Assembly (NCBI GenBank): GCA_002471345.1
Contig: DKPS01000022.1
Span: 1 to 31,786, forward strand
Length of the DNA: 31,786 bases
Origin: Saprospiraceae bacterium UBA7328
GTDB taxonomy: Bacteria > Bacteroidota > Bacteroidia > Chitinophagales > Saprospiraceae
Direction of reading: 5' to 3'
Position numbers and translations under genes: made by a program. Below, in pieces: positions 23,747 through 31,786 of the stretch. The notes under the pieces are model-generated. The model saw nothing but the letters and a program-made list of their open reading frames with translations, did not search any database and was not told where the DNA came from. Numbering within the stretch: position 1 is the first letter of the stretch; the number at the start of each line of letters is the position of its first letter.

Positions 23747-25981
23747 ATGACCGCACAGAATAATCCTGTCCCTTCTGACACTATTGAGAAACTAGGACTC
23801 AATACTGAAGAATATGATCGAATTGTGGAAATCATGGGCAGACACCCAAACTTCACTGAACTCAGCATCTTCTCAGTTATGTGGTCTGAGCATTGCTCAT
23901 ATAAGAACTCAATAAAATATCTAAAAACATTGCCTCGAGATGGTGAGAAAATGCTGGTGGAAGCAGGTGAAGAGAATGCAGGGTTAATAGATATTGGAGA
24001 TGGACTGGCTTGTGCTTTTAAAATAGAATCTCATAATCACCCTTCAGCAATTGAGCCTTATCAGGGAGCAGCTACAGGTGTGGGAGGAATACACAGGGAT
24101 ATATTCACAATGGGAGCTAGACCAATTGCGGCATTGAATTCGCTCCGTTTTGGTGATATAAAAGAAAAACGTACCCAGCATCTTGTTGATGGTGTAGTAA
24201 GAGGAATAGGAGACTACGGTAATTGTCTTGGAGTTCCAACTATTGGAGGAGAGACTTATTTTGATCCATGTTATAATCAAAACATTTTGGTCAATGCAAT
24301 GTCAGTGGGGATAATGGAGACGGATATTGCATCGGCTGTTGCCAAGGGTGCAGGCAATCCAATATTCATTGTCGGTTCTGATACAGGTAAAGATGGTATT
24401 CATGGTGCCACTTTTGCCTCTGCGGATTTGACTGAAGACTCGGCAGATGATCTACCATCTGTACAAGTCGGAGATCCTTTTCAAGAGAAATTATTATTAG
24501 AAGCTAGTTTAGAAGCTATCAAGTCAGGTCATGTCATTGGAATACAAGATATGGGAGCTGCTGGCATTACTTGTTCTACATCAGAGATGAGTGCAAAAGG
24601 GGAGGCAGGAATGGATATCAATCTCGACCTCTGCCCTACGCGCCAAGCAGATATGAAGCCATTTGAGATCTTGCTTTCTGAGAGTCAAGAGAGAATGCTC
24701 ATCTGTGGTGAAAAGGGAAAAGAAAAAGAAATTAAGGCCATTTTTGACAAATGGGATTTGAATTGCACTCATATTGGTGATGTAAATGACTCAGGAAGGC
24801 TTAAATTTTATGCCAAAGGTGAATTGGTAGCTGATGTGCCAGCAGAGGATTTAGTATTAGGAGGAGGAGCTCCGGTCTACGATAGAGAATTTGAAAAACC
24901 TAGGTATCTCTCTGATATTGAAAAATTTAGTATTGATAATATTTCTGAACCATCTGATCTAATGAAAGTGGCTTTTGCTATGAGTGAAAGTCCAAATTTG
25001 GCCTCTAAAAGATGGATCTATCAGCAATATGATTCTACAGTGCGTACAAATAGTATGAGTACTAATGATCCTTCTGATGCACCACTTATCAGGATTAAAG
25101 GTACTGATAAGGCTCTTGCAGCAGTGGTAGATTGTAATTCAAGGTTTGTGTATGCAGACCCTTATAAAGGAGCGATGATAGCAGTGAGTGAAGCTGCTAG
25201 GAATATTGTATGTAGTGGTGGTGTGCCTGCAGCCATTACTAATTGCCTTAACTTTGGAAATCCATATAACAAGGAAGTTTATTGGCAGTTTGTGAACGTG
25301 ATCAAAGGGATGGGAGAAGCTTGTCGCAAATTTGATACACCTGTCACAGGAGGTAACGTAAGCTTTTATAATCAGACCGTACTACCAGATACGAATGAAC
25401 CTGTATACCCTACTCCAGCTATTGGTATGGTAGGTGTTTTAGAGCAGTATACTGATCAGTTGACACTTAATTTTAAAGGAGAGGGAGATAAAATATTTTT
25501 GATAGGTAAACCACAAAATGATATTGGGCAGTCAGAGTATCTCAGATATTATCATAATATAGAAATGTCTTCAGCACCATGGTTTGATTTAGATTATGAG
25601 CACAATCTTCAGAAAACAATAATCACCCTAAACAAAAAGAAAACTCTTTTGTCTGCTCATGATGTATCAGAAGGTGGGTTGTTTTTCTGTCTCTTAGAAT
25701 GTTGTTACAAAGGCAGTAACGGTTTTGACCTTTTTGATCAAAATGACGTCAAGAGAAATGACTCATATCTATTCGGTGAAAGCCAAAGTAGGGTAGTAGT
25801 AACTGTATCTGCAGGGAAAGAGGCCGACTTTTTGCATATAATTAACAGTAATAGGATGGATATTAAGGAGATAGGTGTTGTAACAGACGGAAAAATATCT
25901 GTATTTGGTAAAAGTTTTGGAGAAATTGATCGTTGGAAAAAGAGATTCGACGAAAGTCTTGATAAATATTTAGAAAAATAA
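23747..25981 (+). CDS. purL: Phosphoribosylformylglycinamidine synthase, PurL subunit
   Basis: A 744-residue ATP-dependent enzyme of purine biosynthesis that converts FGAR, with ammonia delivered by PurQ/PurS, to FGAM. The length matches the small (Bacillus-type) PurL, not the 1300-residue fused kind. Diagnostic parts: [20 protein letters not shown] near residues 37-56, [26 protein letters not shown] with the catalytic His, [14 protein letters not shown], then the second half with [50 protein letters not shown] and the C-terminal [18 protein letters not shown]. Both halves of the internally duplicated fold are present. purS and purQ are not in this window. The next gene starts 11 bases downstream but appears unrelated in function. 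Confidence 0.97.
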   Translation: MTAQNNPVPSDTIEKLGLNTEEYDRIVEIMGRHPNFTELSIFSVMWSEHCSYKNSIKYLKTLPRDGEKMLVEAGEENAGLIDIGDGLACAFKIESHNHPSAIEPYQGAATGVGGIHRDIFTMGARPIAALNSLRFGDIKEKRTQHLVDGVVRGIGDYGNCLGVPTIGGETYFDPCYNQNILVNAMSVGIMETDIASAVAKGAGNPIFIVGSDTGKDGIHGATFASADLTEDSADDLPSVQVGDPFQEKLLLEASLEAIKSGHVIGIQDMGAAGITCSTSEMSAKGEAGMDINLDLCPTRQADMKPFEILLSESQERMLICGEKGKEKEIKAIFDKWDLNCTHIGDVNDSGRLKFYAKGELVADVPAEDLVLGGGAPVYDREFEKPRYLSDIEKFSIDNISEPSDLMKVAFAMSESPNLASKRWIYQQYDSTVRTNSMSTNDPSDAPLIRIKGTDKALAAVVDCNSRFVYADPYKGAMIAVSEAARNIVCSGGVPAAITNCLNFGNPYNKEVYWQFVNVIKGMGEACRKFDTPVTGGNVSFYNQTVLPDTNEPVYPTPAIGMVGVLEQYTDQLTLNFKGEGDKIFLIGKPQNDIGQSEYLRYYHNIEMSSAPWFDLDYEHNLQKTIITLNKKKTLLSAHDVSEGGLFFCLLECCYKGSNGFDLFDQNDVKRNDSYLFGESQSRVVVTVSAGKEADFLHIINSNRMDIKEIGVVTDGKISVFGKSFGEIDRWKKRFDESLDKYLEK

Positions 25982-25992
25982 TTCTTAGAGTA

Positions 25993-27102
25993 ATGAATAA
26001 GCTTTACTATTTCTTTTTAGCCATATGTCTTTCCACTATGATGATATCTTGTGGTGGAGCAGCCTTTGAAATCAAAGGAGACATAGCTGGTGCTAATAAT
26101 ATAGGGGTCTATCTGGATGAGTTTAATTTCATCTCCAGTGAAAGTATGACCATAGAAAAAGGAGAAACTAGTGGAAGTGGATCATTTAAAATCGAATTAG
26201 AGGAAAATCCAGGTAAGGGATACTATAGAGTAAGATTGGGTGCTAAATCTGCATATCTCATACTCGATGGCAGTGAATCTAGAGTCAATATCACAGGTGA
26301 CTTAGCCGAATTCAACAAATTCTCTTATAAAGTGGATGGATCTACACAAACTGCAGATTTTCTTGATATAATGGGTGGGTTTGGAAAGAGAACAAAATCT
26401 GTTGCTGAGATTCAATCTTTTATTCAAAATGAGGCTTCTGCTGAAATCGCATTACCCATAGCATTGATGCTTTTTGGAGGGAGTATAGAGTTTACACCAT
26501 TGCATGTCGAGTTATCACAAAAGATAAAGGAAGCAATGCCAGATGAATCTATGGCAAATGAATATTTGGTCATGGCAGATGGAATGAATAAGGAATATAT
26601 GCGACAACAAGCATTAAATAAAGTTCGCATCGGAGAAATAGCTCCTGACATAGAACTTCCTGGACCTGATGGCAAAACCAGAAAACTTTCTGACCTCAGA
26701 GGAAATATTGTTTTGTTGGACTTTTGGGCTAGTTGGTGTGGACCTTGTAGAAGAGATAACCCTAAAGTCGTGAAGACTTATGATAAGTATAAAGAAAAAG
26801 GTTTTACTGTATATAGTGTTTCTCTAGATGGTTTGGATTCTCGTACAAAACAAAGATTTGCAGCAAGTGGTCAAGTAGATTCACAAATTCAGAGGTCAAA
26901 GCAGAGATGGGTAGATGCAATCCAAAAAGATAATCTAAAATGGGATAGCCATGTGAGTGATCTTAAAAAATGGGATTCAAAGGCAGCGGCGATGTATGGA
27001 GTAAGAAGTATTCCTCAAACTTACCTCATCGATAGAGATGGTAAGATCGCAGCGGTAAATCCACGATATAATCTAGAACAAGCCATCTTACAGGTGATTT
27101 GA
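25993..27102 (+). CDS. TlpA-like thioredoxin lipoprotein with DUF4369-type N-domain
   Basis: A 369-residue lipoprotein; the signal peptide ends in MMISCG, with Cys20 as the lipidated residue. Residues about 24-115 form a beta-rich domain of the DUF4369 kind (FEIKGDIAGANNIGVYLDEF), followed by a helical segment (about 120-210). The C-terminal thioredoxin domain (about 213-369) has IAPDIELPGPDGKTRKLSDLRG, VLLDFWASWCGPCRRDNP (Cys249 and Cys252) and the cis-proline segment VRSIPQTYLIDRDG. A stretch of about 40 charged residues is inserted between the strands after YSVSLDGLD (KQRWVDAIQKDNLKWDSHVSDL), as often seen in Bacteroidota TlpA proteins. It should reduce or isomerise disulphides in the periplasm. 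It begins 11 bases after purL and may be read through from it. Confidence 0.88.
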   Translation: MNKLYYFFLAICLSTMMISCGGAAFEIKGDIAGANNIGVYLDEFNFISSESMTIEKGETSGSGSFKIELEENPGKGYYRVRLGAKSAYLILDGSESRVNITGDLAEFNKFSYKVDGSTQTADFLDIMGGFGKRTKSVAEIQSFIQNEASAEIALPIALMLFGGSIEFTPLHVELSQKIKEAMPDESMANEYLVMADGMNKEYMRQQALNKVRIGEIAPDIELPGPDGKTRKLSDLRGNIVLLDFWASWCGPCRRDNPKVVKTYDKYKEKGFTVYSVSLDGLDSRTKQRFAASGQVDSQIQRSKQRWVDAIQKDNLKWDSHVSDLKKWDSKAAAMYGVRSIPQTYLIDRDGKIAAVNPRYNLEQAILQVI

Positions 27103-27221
27103 TTTTATAGAAGTCAGATTAAGGAGGAAAGAGAAAGAAACAAGGTTTAAAAATAGATTTTACTTTGTTACTTCATCTTGTTGAGTAATTAATCCAACTT
27201 ATAATTTGAAATTTTAACTGC

Positions 27222-27950
27222 TTATTCTTTTAAACTTTCACAAATTATTCCTGTAGCCACTGAAACATTTAAGCTTTCAGATACTCTGTCTTTATTTCCA
27301 ACAATGCTAATTTTCAGTAGATCAGCATTATCTGCAAAGGTTTTGCTCAGTCCTTGACCTTCACTTCCCATAATTAGAGTATAAGAACGGGCAGGTTTAA
27401 CTTGATCAGTAGATATTCCATACATATCAGCTGCAAGAAGTTGCATATCAGTAACTAATAGTTCCTCCCTTTTCATTTCAATTAAATGGACATTGGCAAA
27501 TGCTCCCATTGTACTTTGAATCACTTTTGGGTTATAAAAATCAGCAGAATCAGGGGATCTAATCACTGCATCATACCCATACCAATCTGCTATTCTGATG
27601 ATGGTGCCCACATTCCCAGGATCTTGAACACCATCCAGATAGATTCCTTTTTGCCAATCAATTTGTTCTGGAGTCAGGGTTTCTACTAGTGCTAAAACAT
27701 TCGAAGGGTTATTTAGGAAAGAAATTGATTTCATCGTGCGTTCATCAATAGAGACCTGAGTAATTTCATGTTCATTTTTAATGTTAAAGTCTAAAGGCTT
27801 AGTGAAATAAAGTGTTTTTATTTTGTATTGATCAGAAAGGATGATGGTTTGCAATGTCTTCATTCCTTCTGCCACAAATAAATTATACTTTTGTCTGAAC
27901 TTTTTAAGCCTCAGCGATTGGATGATCTTTGCTTGATTTTTAGATAGCAT
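27222..27950 (-). CDS. SpoU/TrmH-family RNA 2'-O-methyltransferase
   Basis: A 242-residue SPOUT methyltransferase. The N-terminal substrate-binding part (about 1-90) includes KFRQKYNLFVAEGMKTLQTI. The trefoil-knotted catalytic domain shows the three family motifs: motif 1 DGVQDPGNVGTIIRIADWYG, motif 2 LIMGSEGQGLSK and motif 3 SESLNVSVATGII. This matches RlmB/TrmH-like enzymes that modify rRNA or tRNA; which RNA is not decidable from sequence. Its start at 27950 is only 26 bases from the start of the divergent TamL-like gene, so the two promoters must overlap coding sequence or each other. Confidence 0.92.
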   Translation of the reverse strand: MLSKNQAKIIQSLRLKKFRQKYNLFVAEGMKTLQTIILSDQYKIKTLYFTKPLDFNIKNEHEITQVSIDERTMKSISFLNNPSNVLALVETLTPEQIDWQKGIYLDGVQDPGNVGTIIRIADWYGYDAVIRSPDSADFYNPKVIQSTMGAFANVHLIEMKREELLVTDMQLLAADMYGISTDQVKPARSYTLIMGSEGQGLSKTFADNADLLKISIVGNKDRVSESLNVSVATGIICESLKE

Positions 27951-27976
27951 TGAAAATAGCGATTTCTATAAATTAT

Positions 27977-30298
27977 ATGTTCAAAACTAATTCTTTCAGC
28001 ATTTATGTGTTCATGTCCTTGGTATTAATGACCATGATGTCATGCGTGACTACTCGAAATGTAAAAGAAGGCGATATCGCTCTAGCTAAAAATAAACTCA
28101 ACCTCATAACCGATATCAAGGGAAAAAGAAAAGGAGATTTAAAATTAAGTCTTGAATCTTTGTATAAACAAGCTCCTATTAAAGTCAAGGTATTTAACCC
28201 CCGTACATGGAGTGGACGATATACCAAATATAGTGACGACCTCTCTGAGAAGACGAGAGAGGACTTTCAAAATTTACTAGTCAACAGAAAGGGTTTTTAT
28301 GCTGCCAGTGTCACTTACAATGCCCTTGTCAATGGTGAAGGGGGGATGGAAGTCACCTATTATGTAGAGACCGGTCCACAGTATTTTATCGATTCACTCA
28401 GGTATAGCTCCGATGATAAGGCACTTTTGAGCATTTTGACTAATTCTCCCTCAGTAAAATCAATAAATAGAGGAGAACCTCTAGATGCAGAGACATTTGG
28501 AAAGGAAAAAGACAGAATAGTGTCCATTTTACAGAATAACGGATATGCAAATTTCACCAAAAATTTCATTGAATTTAGAGGAGATAGTACAAGGATTGGT
28601 AATGTGATTATAGATGTTCATATCTATAAACCTGGCCCTGATGAAGTACATAAACGTTATAATGTAGGAGATATCAATGTATACACTGATCATCTGAATG
28701 GAGAATATGATCTTGTAGGTAAAACCGATACTCTTGATGGGGTAACTTTTGTAGCGAGAGGTGATGATTTCAAAGTAAGACCGAGTGGAATTGCCAAAGC
28801 CATAGGCTTGGAGAAAGGAGCTATGTATAGGAAGAGTATGGAGTCTAAAACATACTCCAAACTTACAGCACTAAGTCCATATCGTTTTGCCATTATAAAT
28901 CCTAGTGTAAGTCAAAAAGGAGATTCTACTATAAATTTTGACATTTTTCTCACACCGCGACAAAACAAATGGGGGTTTGATGCAGGAACAAATTTGTTTT
29001 ATTCCACATTCAGTGCAGGGGGAAGAAATAACCTTTTAGGATTTAATTCAACTGTCAATTTTGAAAACAGAAACTTTCTGCAACGTGCATATCGGTATCT
29101 AATTGATTTAGAAGGAACTTTTGAATTTGATTTTTCGAATTTTCCAAGGATAGACCCAAATACTATAACTTTTCAATTGGACAATACAGTTGAGATACCT
29201 CGAAATGTAGAGCTATTCAATTTTGCTCGATTTTTGAATAAACTGAATATTGTTAAGGACAAAGCCTATGATAATTTTAAGAATGAGACTACCACAGAAC
29301 TAAATGTGAATTATCGATATAGCGACATTTTTGATCTCTATAGACTTAATTCGTTCAATGCTTCATGGTCTTACAATTATCAACCTTCTACCCGCACTAG
29401 AATTAGGTATAATCAGCTAGGGTTCAATTATGTGAATGTTGCAATTGATTCTCTTTTCAGAGATCGATTTTTAATTAGTAATCCATTGTTAGAAAAGAGT
29501 TTTACAAGTCAGCTTTTCACAGGAATCTTATTTAGGGATATTAGCTTTTATCAACTGTCAAAAGAAACTTCAAAACGTACTCAATTTGCCATAATTAGCA
29601 ATTTTGAAGTGAGTGGGTTAGAAAACTATCTACTTAACTCATTGGTGAATGTGTTTGAAGGAGATAATAAATACTGGCAGTTGTCTAGTGTCAATTTTGC
29701 AAAATTTATTCGATTAGAAAACGAACTCAGATTTTATAAAAAGTTTAGAGGAAAGCGGGTATTTGCAATGAGATTTAATATTGGAGCTGCTCTTCCTTAT
29801 GGTGCTGATGAAAGTATTATAGCCGATGGTGCAGTACCATTTATTAAACAGTTTTTTGTAGGAGGACCAAATAGTCTTAGAGCATGGCGATTGAGAGAAT
29901 TAGGAGCTGGGGGTGATACAGAATATATTTTAGGACTTCAAGATGTTCCTCCTTTTGCATCAGGTGATTTTAAACTAGATTTTAGTGCAGAATATAGGTT
30001 CAAACTATTTTGGCTCATGGATGGAGCTGTCTTTTTAGATGCGGGAAATGTTTGGGCTCTCAAAGGGGAAACAGGAGATATAAGAAAACTGGGTCCAGAT
30101 TTTTTAAAGCAAATAGCAGTCGGAACAGGGTGGGGGCTTCGATTCGATTTGACTTATTTTATTCTTCGTTTTGACATGGGATATAAACTGCGTAACCCAT
30201 TTCCAGATCCAGAGACAGGAAGCTATAGTGCGTTTAATAGCAAATACAATTCTTTTCCTTTAGGTAATATCAATTTTGCCATTAATTATCCTTTTTAG
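27977..30298 (+). CDS. tamL: TamL-like Omp85 outer-membrane lipoprotein
   Basis: A 773-residue outer-membrane assembly protein. From ATG 27977 there is a lipoprotein signal (SIYVFMSLVLMTMMSC), so unlike BamA the protein is lipidated, as in the TamL (TamA-like) proteins of Bacteroidota. POTRA-like repeats occupy about 25-310 (NVKEGDIALAKNKLNL, YYVETGPQYFIDSLRYSS, VIIDVHIYKPGPDEVHKRYNVGDINVYTD). The C-terminal 16-strand barrel (Bac_surface_Ag) includes the loop-6 segment FVGGPNSLRAWRLRELGAGG, where RAWR stands in for the usual RGF/RGY, and LDAGNVW. It ends NFAINYPF with a terminal Phe. TamL works with TamB in inserting outer-membrane proteins; tamB is not within the window. A TTG at 27950 in frame would overlap the divergent start codon and is rejected. 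Confidence 0.87.
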   Translation: MFKTNSFSIYVFMSLVLMTMMSCVTTRNVKEGDIALAKNKLNLITDIKGKRKGDLKLSLESLYKQAPIKVKVFNPRTWSGRYTKYSDDLSEKTREDFQNLLVNRKGFYAASVTYNALVNGEGGMEVTYYVETGPQYFIDSLRYSSDDKALLSILTNSPSVKSINRGEPLDAETFGKEKDRIVSILQNNGYANFTKNFIEFRGDSTRIGNVIIDVHIYKPGPDEVHKRYNVGDINVYTDHLNGEYDLVGKTDTLDGVTFVARGDDFKVRPSGIAKAIGLEKGAMYRKSMESKTYSKLTALSPYRFAIINPSVSQKGDSTINFDIFLTPRQNKWGFDAGTNLFYSTFSAGGRNNLLGFNSTVNFENRNFLQRAYRYLIDLEGTFEFDFSNFPRIDPNTITFQLDNTVEIPRNVELFNFARFLNKLNIVKDKAYDNFKNETTTELNVNYRYSDIFDLYRLNSFNASWSYNYQPSTRTRIRYNQLGFNYVNVAIDSLFRDRFLISNPLLEKSFTSQLFTGILFRDISFYQLSKETSKRTQFAIISNFEVSGLENYLLNSLVNVFEGDNKYWQLSSVNFAKFIRLENELRFYKKFRGKRVFAMRFNIGAALPYGADESIIADGAVPFIKQFFVGGPNSLRAWRLRELGAGGDTEYILGLQDVPPFASGDFKLDFSAEYRFKLFWLMDGAVFLDAGNVWALKGETGDIRKLGPDFLKQIAVGTGWGLRFDLTYFILRFDMGYKLRNPFPDPETGSYSAFNSKYNSFPLGNINFAINYPF

Positions 30299-30370
30299 GC
30301 CATTGGTATACACTGCTAAGTTGAGTTCTTGGATTTGACAAAGGTATAGTATAAAATTCTTTGTTATATC

Positions 30371-30410
30371 TATAATTATTTAATATAATATTGAATAATT
30401 ATATTTTTTG
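30371..30410 (+). terminator. AT-only hairpin terminator after tamL
   Basis: TATAATTATT (30371-30380) pairs perfectly with AATAATTATA (30394-30403), and four further pairs can form inside. It is followed by a run of six T (30405-30410). It lies 72 bases after the tamL stop and could end that transcript, though the absence of G-C pairs makes it weak. Confidence 0.45.
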
Positions 30411-30503
30411 CCAAATTATAATTGTTGTTGTGGTGCTAATTGCTTATTTTAAGAAACTTGGTATACCTCTTTATGGTTTTCTACACCCAGTATAAATTGA
30501 CCT

Positions 30504-30968
30504 ATGAAAAATTTTAAAAACAAAATCGCCACCCCTGAAATCAAGAGTAGACAATTAAAAGCGCCACCTGTTACGGAATACATGGTACGTAAATTGATCA
30601 CATTCACTCCTGAAACAGAGATAAGTGAAGTAATTGCTTCTCTTCTCAAAAATAGAATAACAGGTGCTCCAGTACTCAATGAAAAGAAGGAGGTTGTAGG
30701 ACTCATTGATGACAAGGATTGCCTAAATACTCTTGTTGGAGGTGCTATGTATAATCATCCAGTGTCTAAAGAAACTGTGGCCAATTATATGTCTAATGTG
30801 ATGAAAACCATTACTGTCAATGAAGACATTTTGGATGTGGCCAACATATTTTTAAGGACTCCGTATAAGAGGTTACTAGTGTTAGATGATGGTGGAAAAT
30901 TAGTAGGTCAAATTAGTAGAAGAGATATATTAAGGGCAATTAAGGAAATGAAGACCAGCACTTGGTAA
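30504..30968 (+). CDS. Two-CBS-domain protein
   Basis: A 154-residue soluble protein made of two CBS domains (about 22-82 and 90-150). The first holds TEYMVRKLITFTPETEISEVIASLLKNRITGAPVLNEKKEVVGLIDDKD; the second VANYMSNVMKTITVNEDILDVANIFLRTPYKRLLVLDDGGKLVGQISRRDIL. Paired CBS domains bind adenine nucleotides such as AMP, ATP or SAM and usually regulate a partner enzyme or channel; here no partner domain is fused and no partner gene is adjacent. It lies 205 bases after tamL and faces the receptor gene at the right edge. Function in the cell is unknown. Confidence 0.88.
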   Translation: MKNFKNKIATPEIKSRQLKAPPVTEYMVRKLITFTPETEISEVIASLLKNRITGAPVLNEKKEVVGLIDDKDCLNTLVGGAMYNHPVSKETVANYMSNVMKTITVNEDILDVANIFLRTPYKRLLVLDDGGKLVGQISRRDILRAIKEMKTSTW

Positions 30969-30986
30969 GTTAAATAAAGTAATAAA

Positions 30987-31011
30987 GGGCTGTTCATTTA
31001 ATGAACAACCC
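30987..31011. terminator. Hairpin between convergent genes
   Basis: GGG-C-TGTTCAT at 30987-30997 pairs with ATGAACA-A-CCC at 31001-31011 around a TTA loop: ten pairs and one mismatch. It lies 18 bases after the CBS gene stop and 46 bases beyond the receptor stop. The T-runs are weak (CCCTTTATTACTTT on the minus strand), so it may serve both directions with moderate efficiency. Confidence 0.5.
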
Positions 31012-31057
31012 ACTATTCGTGTTGTGATAAATTACTTCTTCTACAATCTCTAGTCTA

Positions 31058-31786
31058 CTACATTCTGTATCCAAGGCTTAAACTAAATGTGCGCGAAGGA
31101 TTGAAATTTTCAAATATCTGATCAGTAGCTTGATAAGATTGAAATACCTTTTGCTTATTATCATCTAGAATGTTATCCATTTTGACTGAAGCTCTCCACC
31201 TATAATCTCTTCCTATTTTCTTTGAGACTTTAAGATTTAAACTGTGAAAAGAGCTTTCATATACATCAGGTACTTGTCCTATTCCTACTATTGCAAGTCT
31301 TTTGCCTTGTACGTTATAGCTTAATGTGCTCTCCCATCCATTGTCTAAACCGTTATAAGAAATTAAACCGTTAATAATGAAAGGTGACTGACCCACCATT
31401 TGTCTGTTTCTATCAATTTGCTCTCCTTCCCTTGCAAATTCTGATCTAGATTCAAATTCTGCATCATTCATCTGCACATGAGACTTTACAGCAGTGACAT
31501 TAAGTCCCATTGTAATTCTCGATAAAATAGGATCATTGGTGAAATCTAATTTTTTTCTTACTTCTAGTTCTAAACCAAGAACTGATGCATCACCTACATT
31601 TCTAGGAGTGAAGTTATTAGGGGCAGTATCATCGAAAGAAACCAATTCGATTGGGTTTTTAAATCCTTTGTAAAACCCACTAACTGAAACTATCTGCCCA
31701 CCTGACATGAATTTCTCCCATCTCAAATCAAAATTGTTAATGTTTGTTCTTTCTAAATCAAGATTACCAATAAATGTTCTTCCAGA
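31058..31786 (-). CDS. TonB-dependent receptor, C-terminal barrel part, cut by the window edge
   Basis: The frame is open from the right edge to the stop at 31058, giving the last 242 residues of an outer-membrane TonB-dependent receptor. The strands are typical: SGRTFIGNLDLERTNINNFDLRWEKF, SVSGFYKGFKNPIEL, NPRNVGDASVLGLELEVRKKLDF-like material, SLNLKVSKKIGRDYRWRASVKMDNILDD, and the terminal RTFSLSLGYRM. The IGNLDLERTNINNFDLRWE stretch is common in Bacteroidota receptors with a carboxypeptidase-like N-domain. It is not a SusC-type ending, and no susD lies beside it inside the window. The plug and N-terminus lie outside, so the ligand cannot be guessed. Confidence 0.88.
   Translation of the reverse strand, partial: SGRTFIGNLDLERTNINNFDLRWEKFMSGGQIVSVSGFYKGFKNPIELVSFDDTAPNNFTPRNVGDASVLGLELEVRKKLDFTNDPILSRITMGLNVTAVKSHVQMNDAEFESRSEFAREGEQIDRNRQMVGQSPFIINGLISYNGLDNGWESTLSYNVQGKRLAIVGIGQVPDVYESSFHSLNLKVSKKIGRDYRWRASVKMDNILDDNKQKVFQSYQATDQIFENFNPSRTFSLSLGYRM

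Overview
The window looks like chromosomal DNA of a low-GC, probably free-living member of the Bacteroidota. The markers are a SusC/SusD outer-membrane pair, proteins with type IX secretion sorting tails of both the A and B kind, a lipoprotein Omp85 protein of the TamL kind, and many lipoprotein signal peptides. No rRNA, tRNA, insertion sequence, prophage or CRISPR array was seen. Genus-level placement is not possible from this sequence alone.

Layout. (1) 1-510: start of a type II NADH dehydrogenase gene running off the left edge, then about 400 bases without a sound gene. (2) 914-13193: a carbohydrate-uptake region. A Nudix-related repressor-type regulator is divergent from a susC-susD pair, followed by a terminator and two cell-surface proteins (a CRTAC1-like FG-GAP/ASPIC protein with a type A tail and a protein with a type B gliding-motility tail). 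A convergent, translationally coupled sodium/solute symporter and GH42 beta-galactosidase operon follows. Together these suggest import and cytoplasmic cleavage of galactosides. (3) 13194-13638: a 445-base gap with a 21-nt palindrome and an orphan rho-independent terminator on the + strand. (4) 13639-15390: a Tat-exported sulfite-oxidase-family molybdoenzyme plus an anchored mono-haem cytochrome c. (5) 15415-16549: a PQQ-type aldose dehydrogenase whose lipoprotein signal peptide is separated from the mature domain by a one-base frameshift in an A7 run.

(6) 16660-21500 is the most unusual part: two divergent operons around a 179-base spacer that holds a perfect 24-nt palindrome. Leftward: an AbrB-like protein with CC motifs (it resembles HgcAB-associated proteins), a 20-residue peptide with five cysteines that has not been annotated by length-based gene finding, a methyltransferase ending in a CC-rich tail, and a DUF6122-like membrane protein lacking a normal start codon. 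Rightward: a VWA protein, a MoxR-like AAA+ ATPase and an ArsC/LMW-phosphatase-like protein. This suggests an undescribed metal(loid)- or thiol-handling system; that function is inference.

(7) 21572-31786 is more ordinary: a lipoprotein with two fused thioredoxin-like domains, a Methyltransf_24-like protein, purL, a TlpA-like lipoprotein, a SpoU/TrmH rRNA methyltransferase divergent from a TamL-like Omp85 lipoprotein, a two-CBS protein, and the C-terminal end of a TonB-dependent receptor cut by the right edge.
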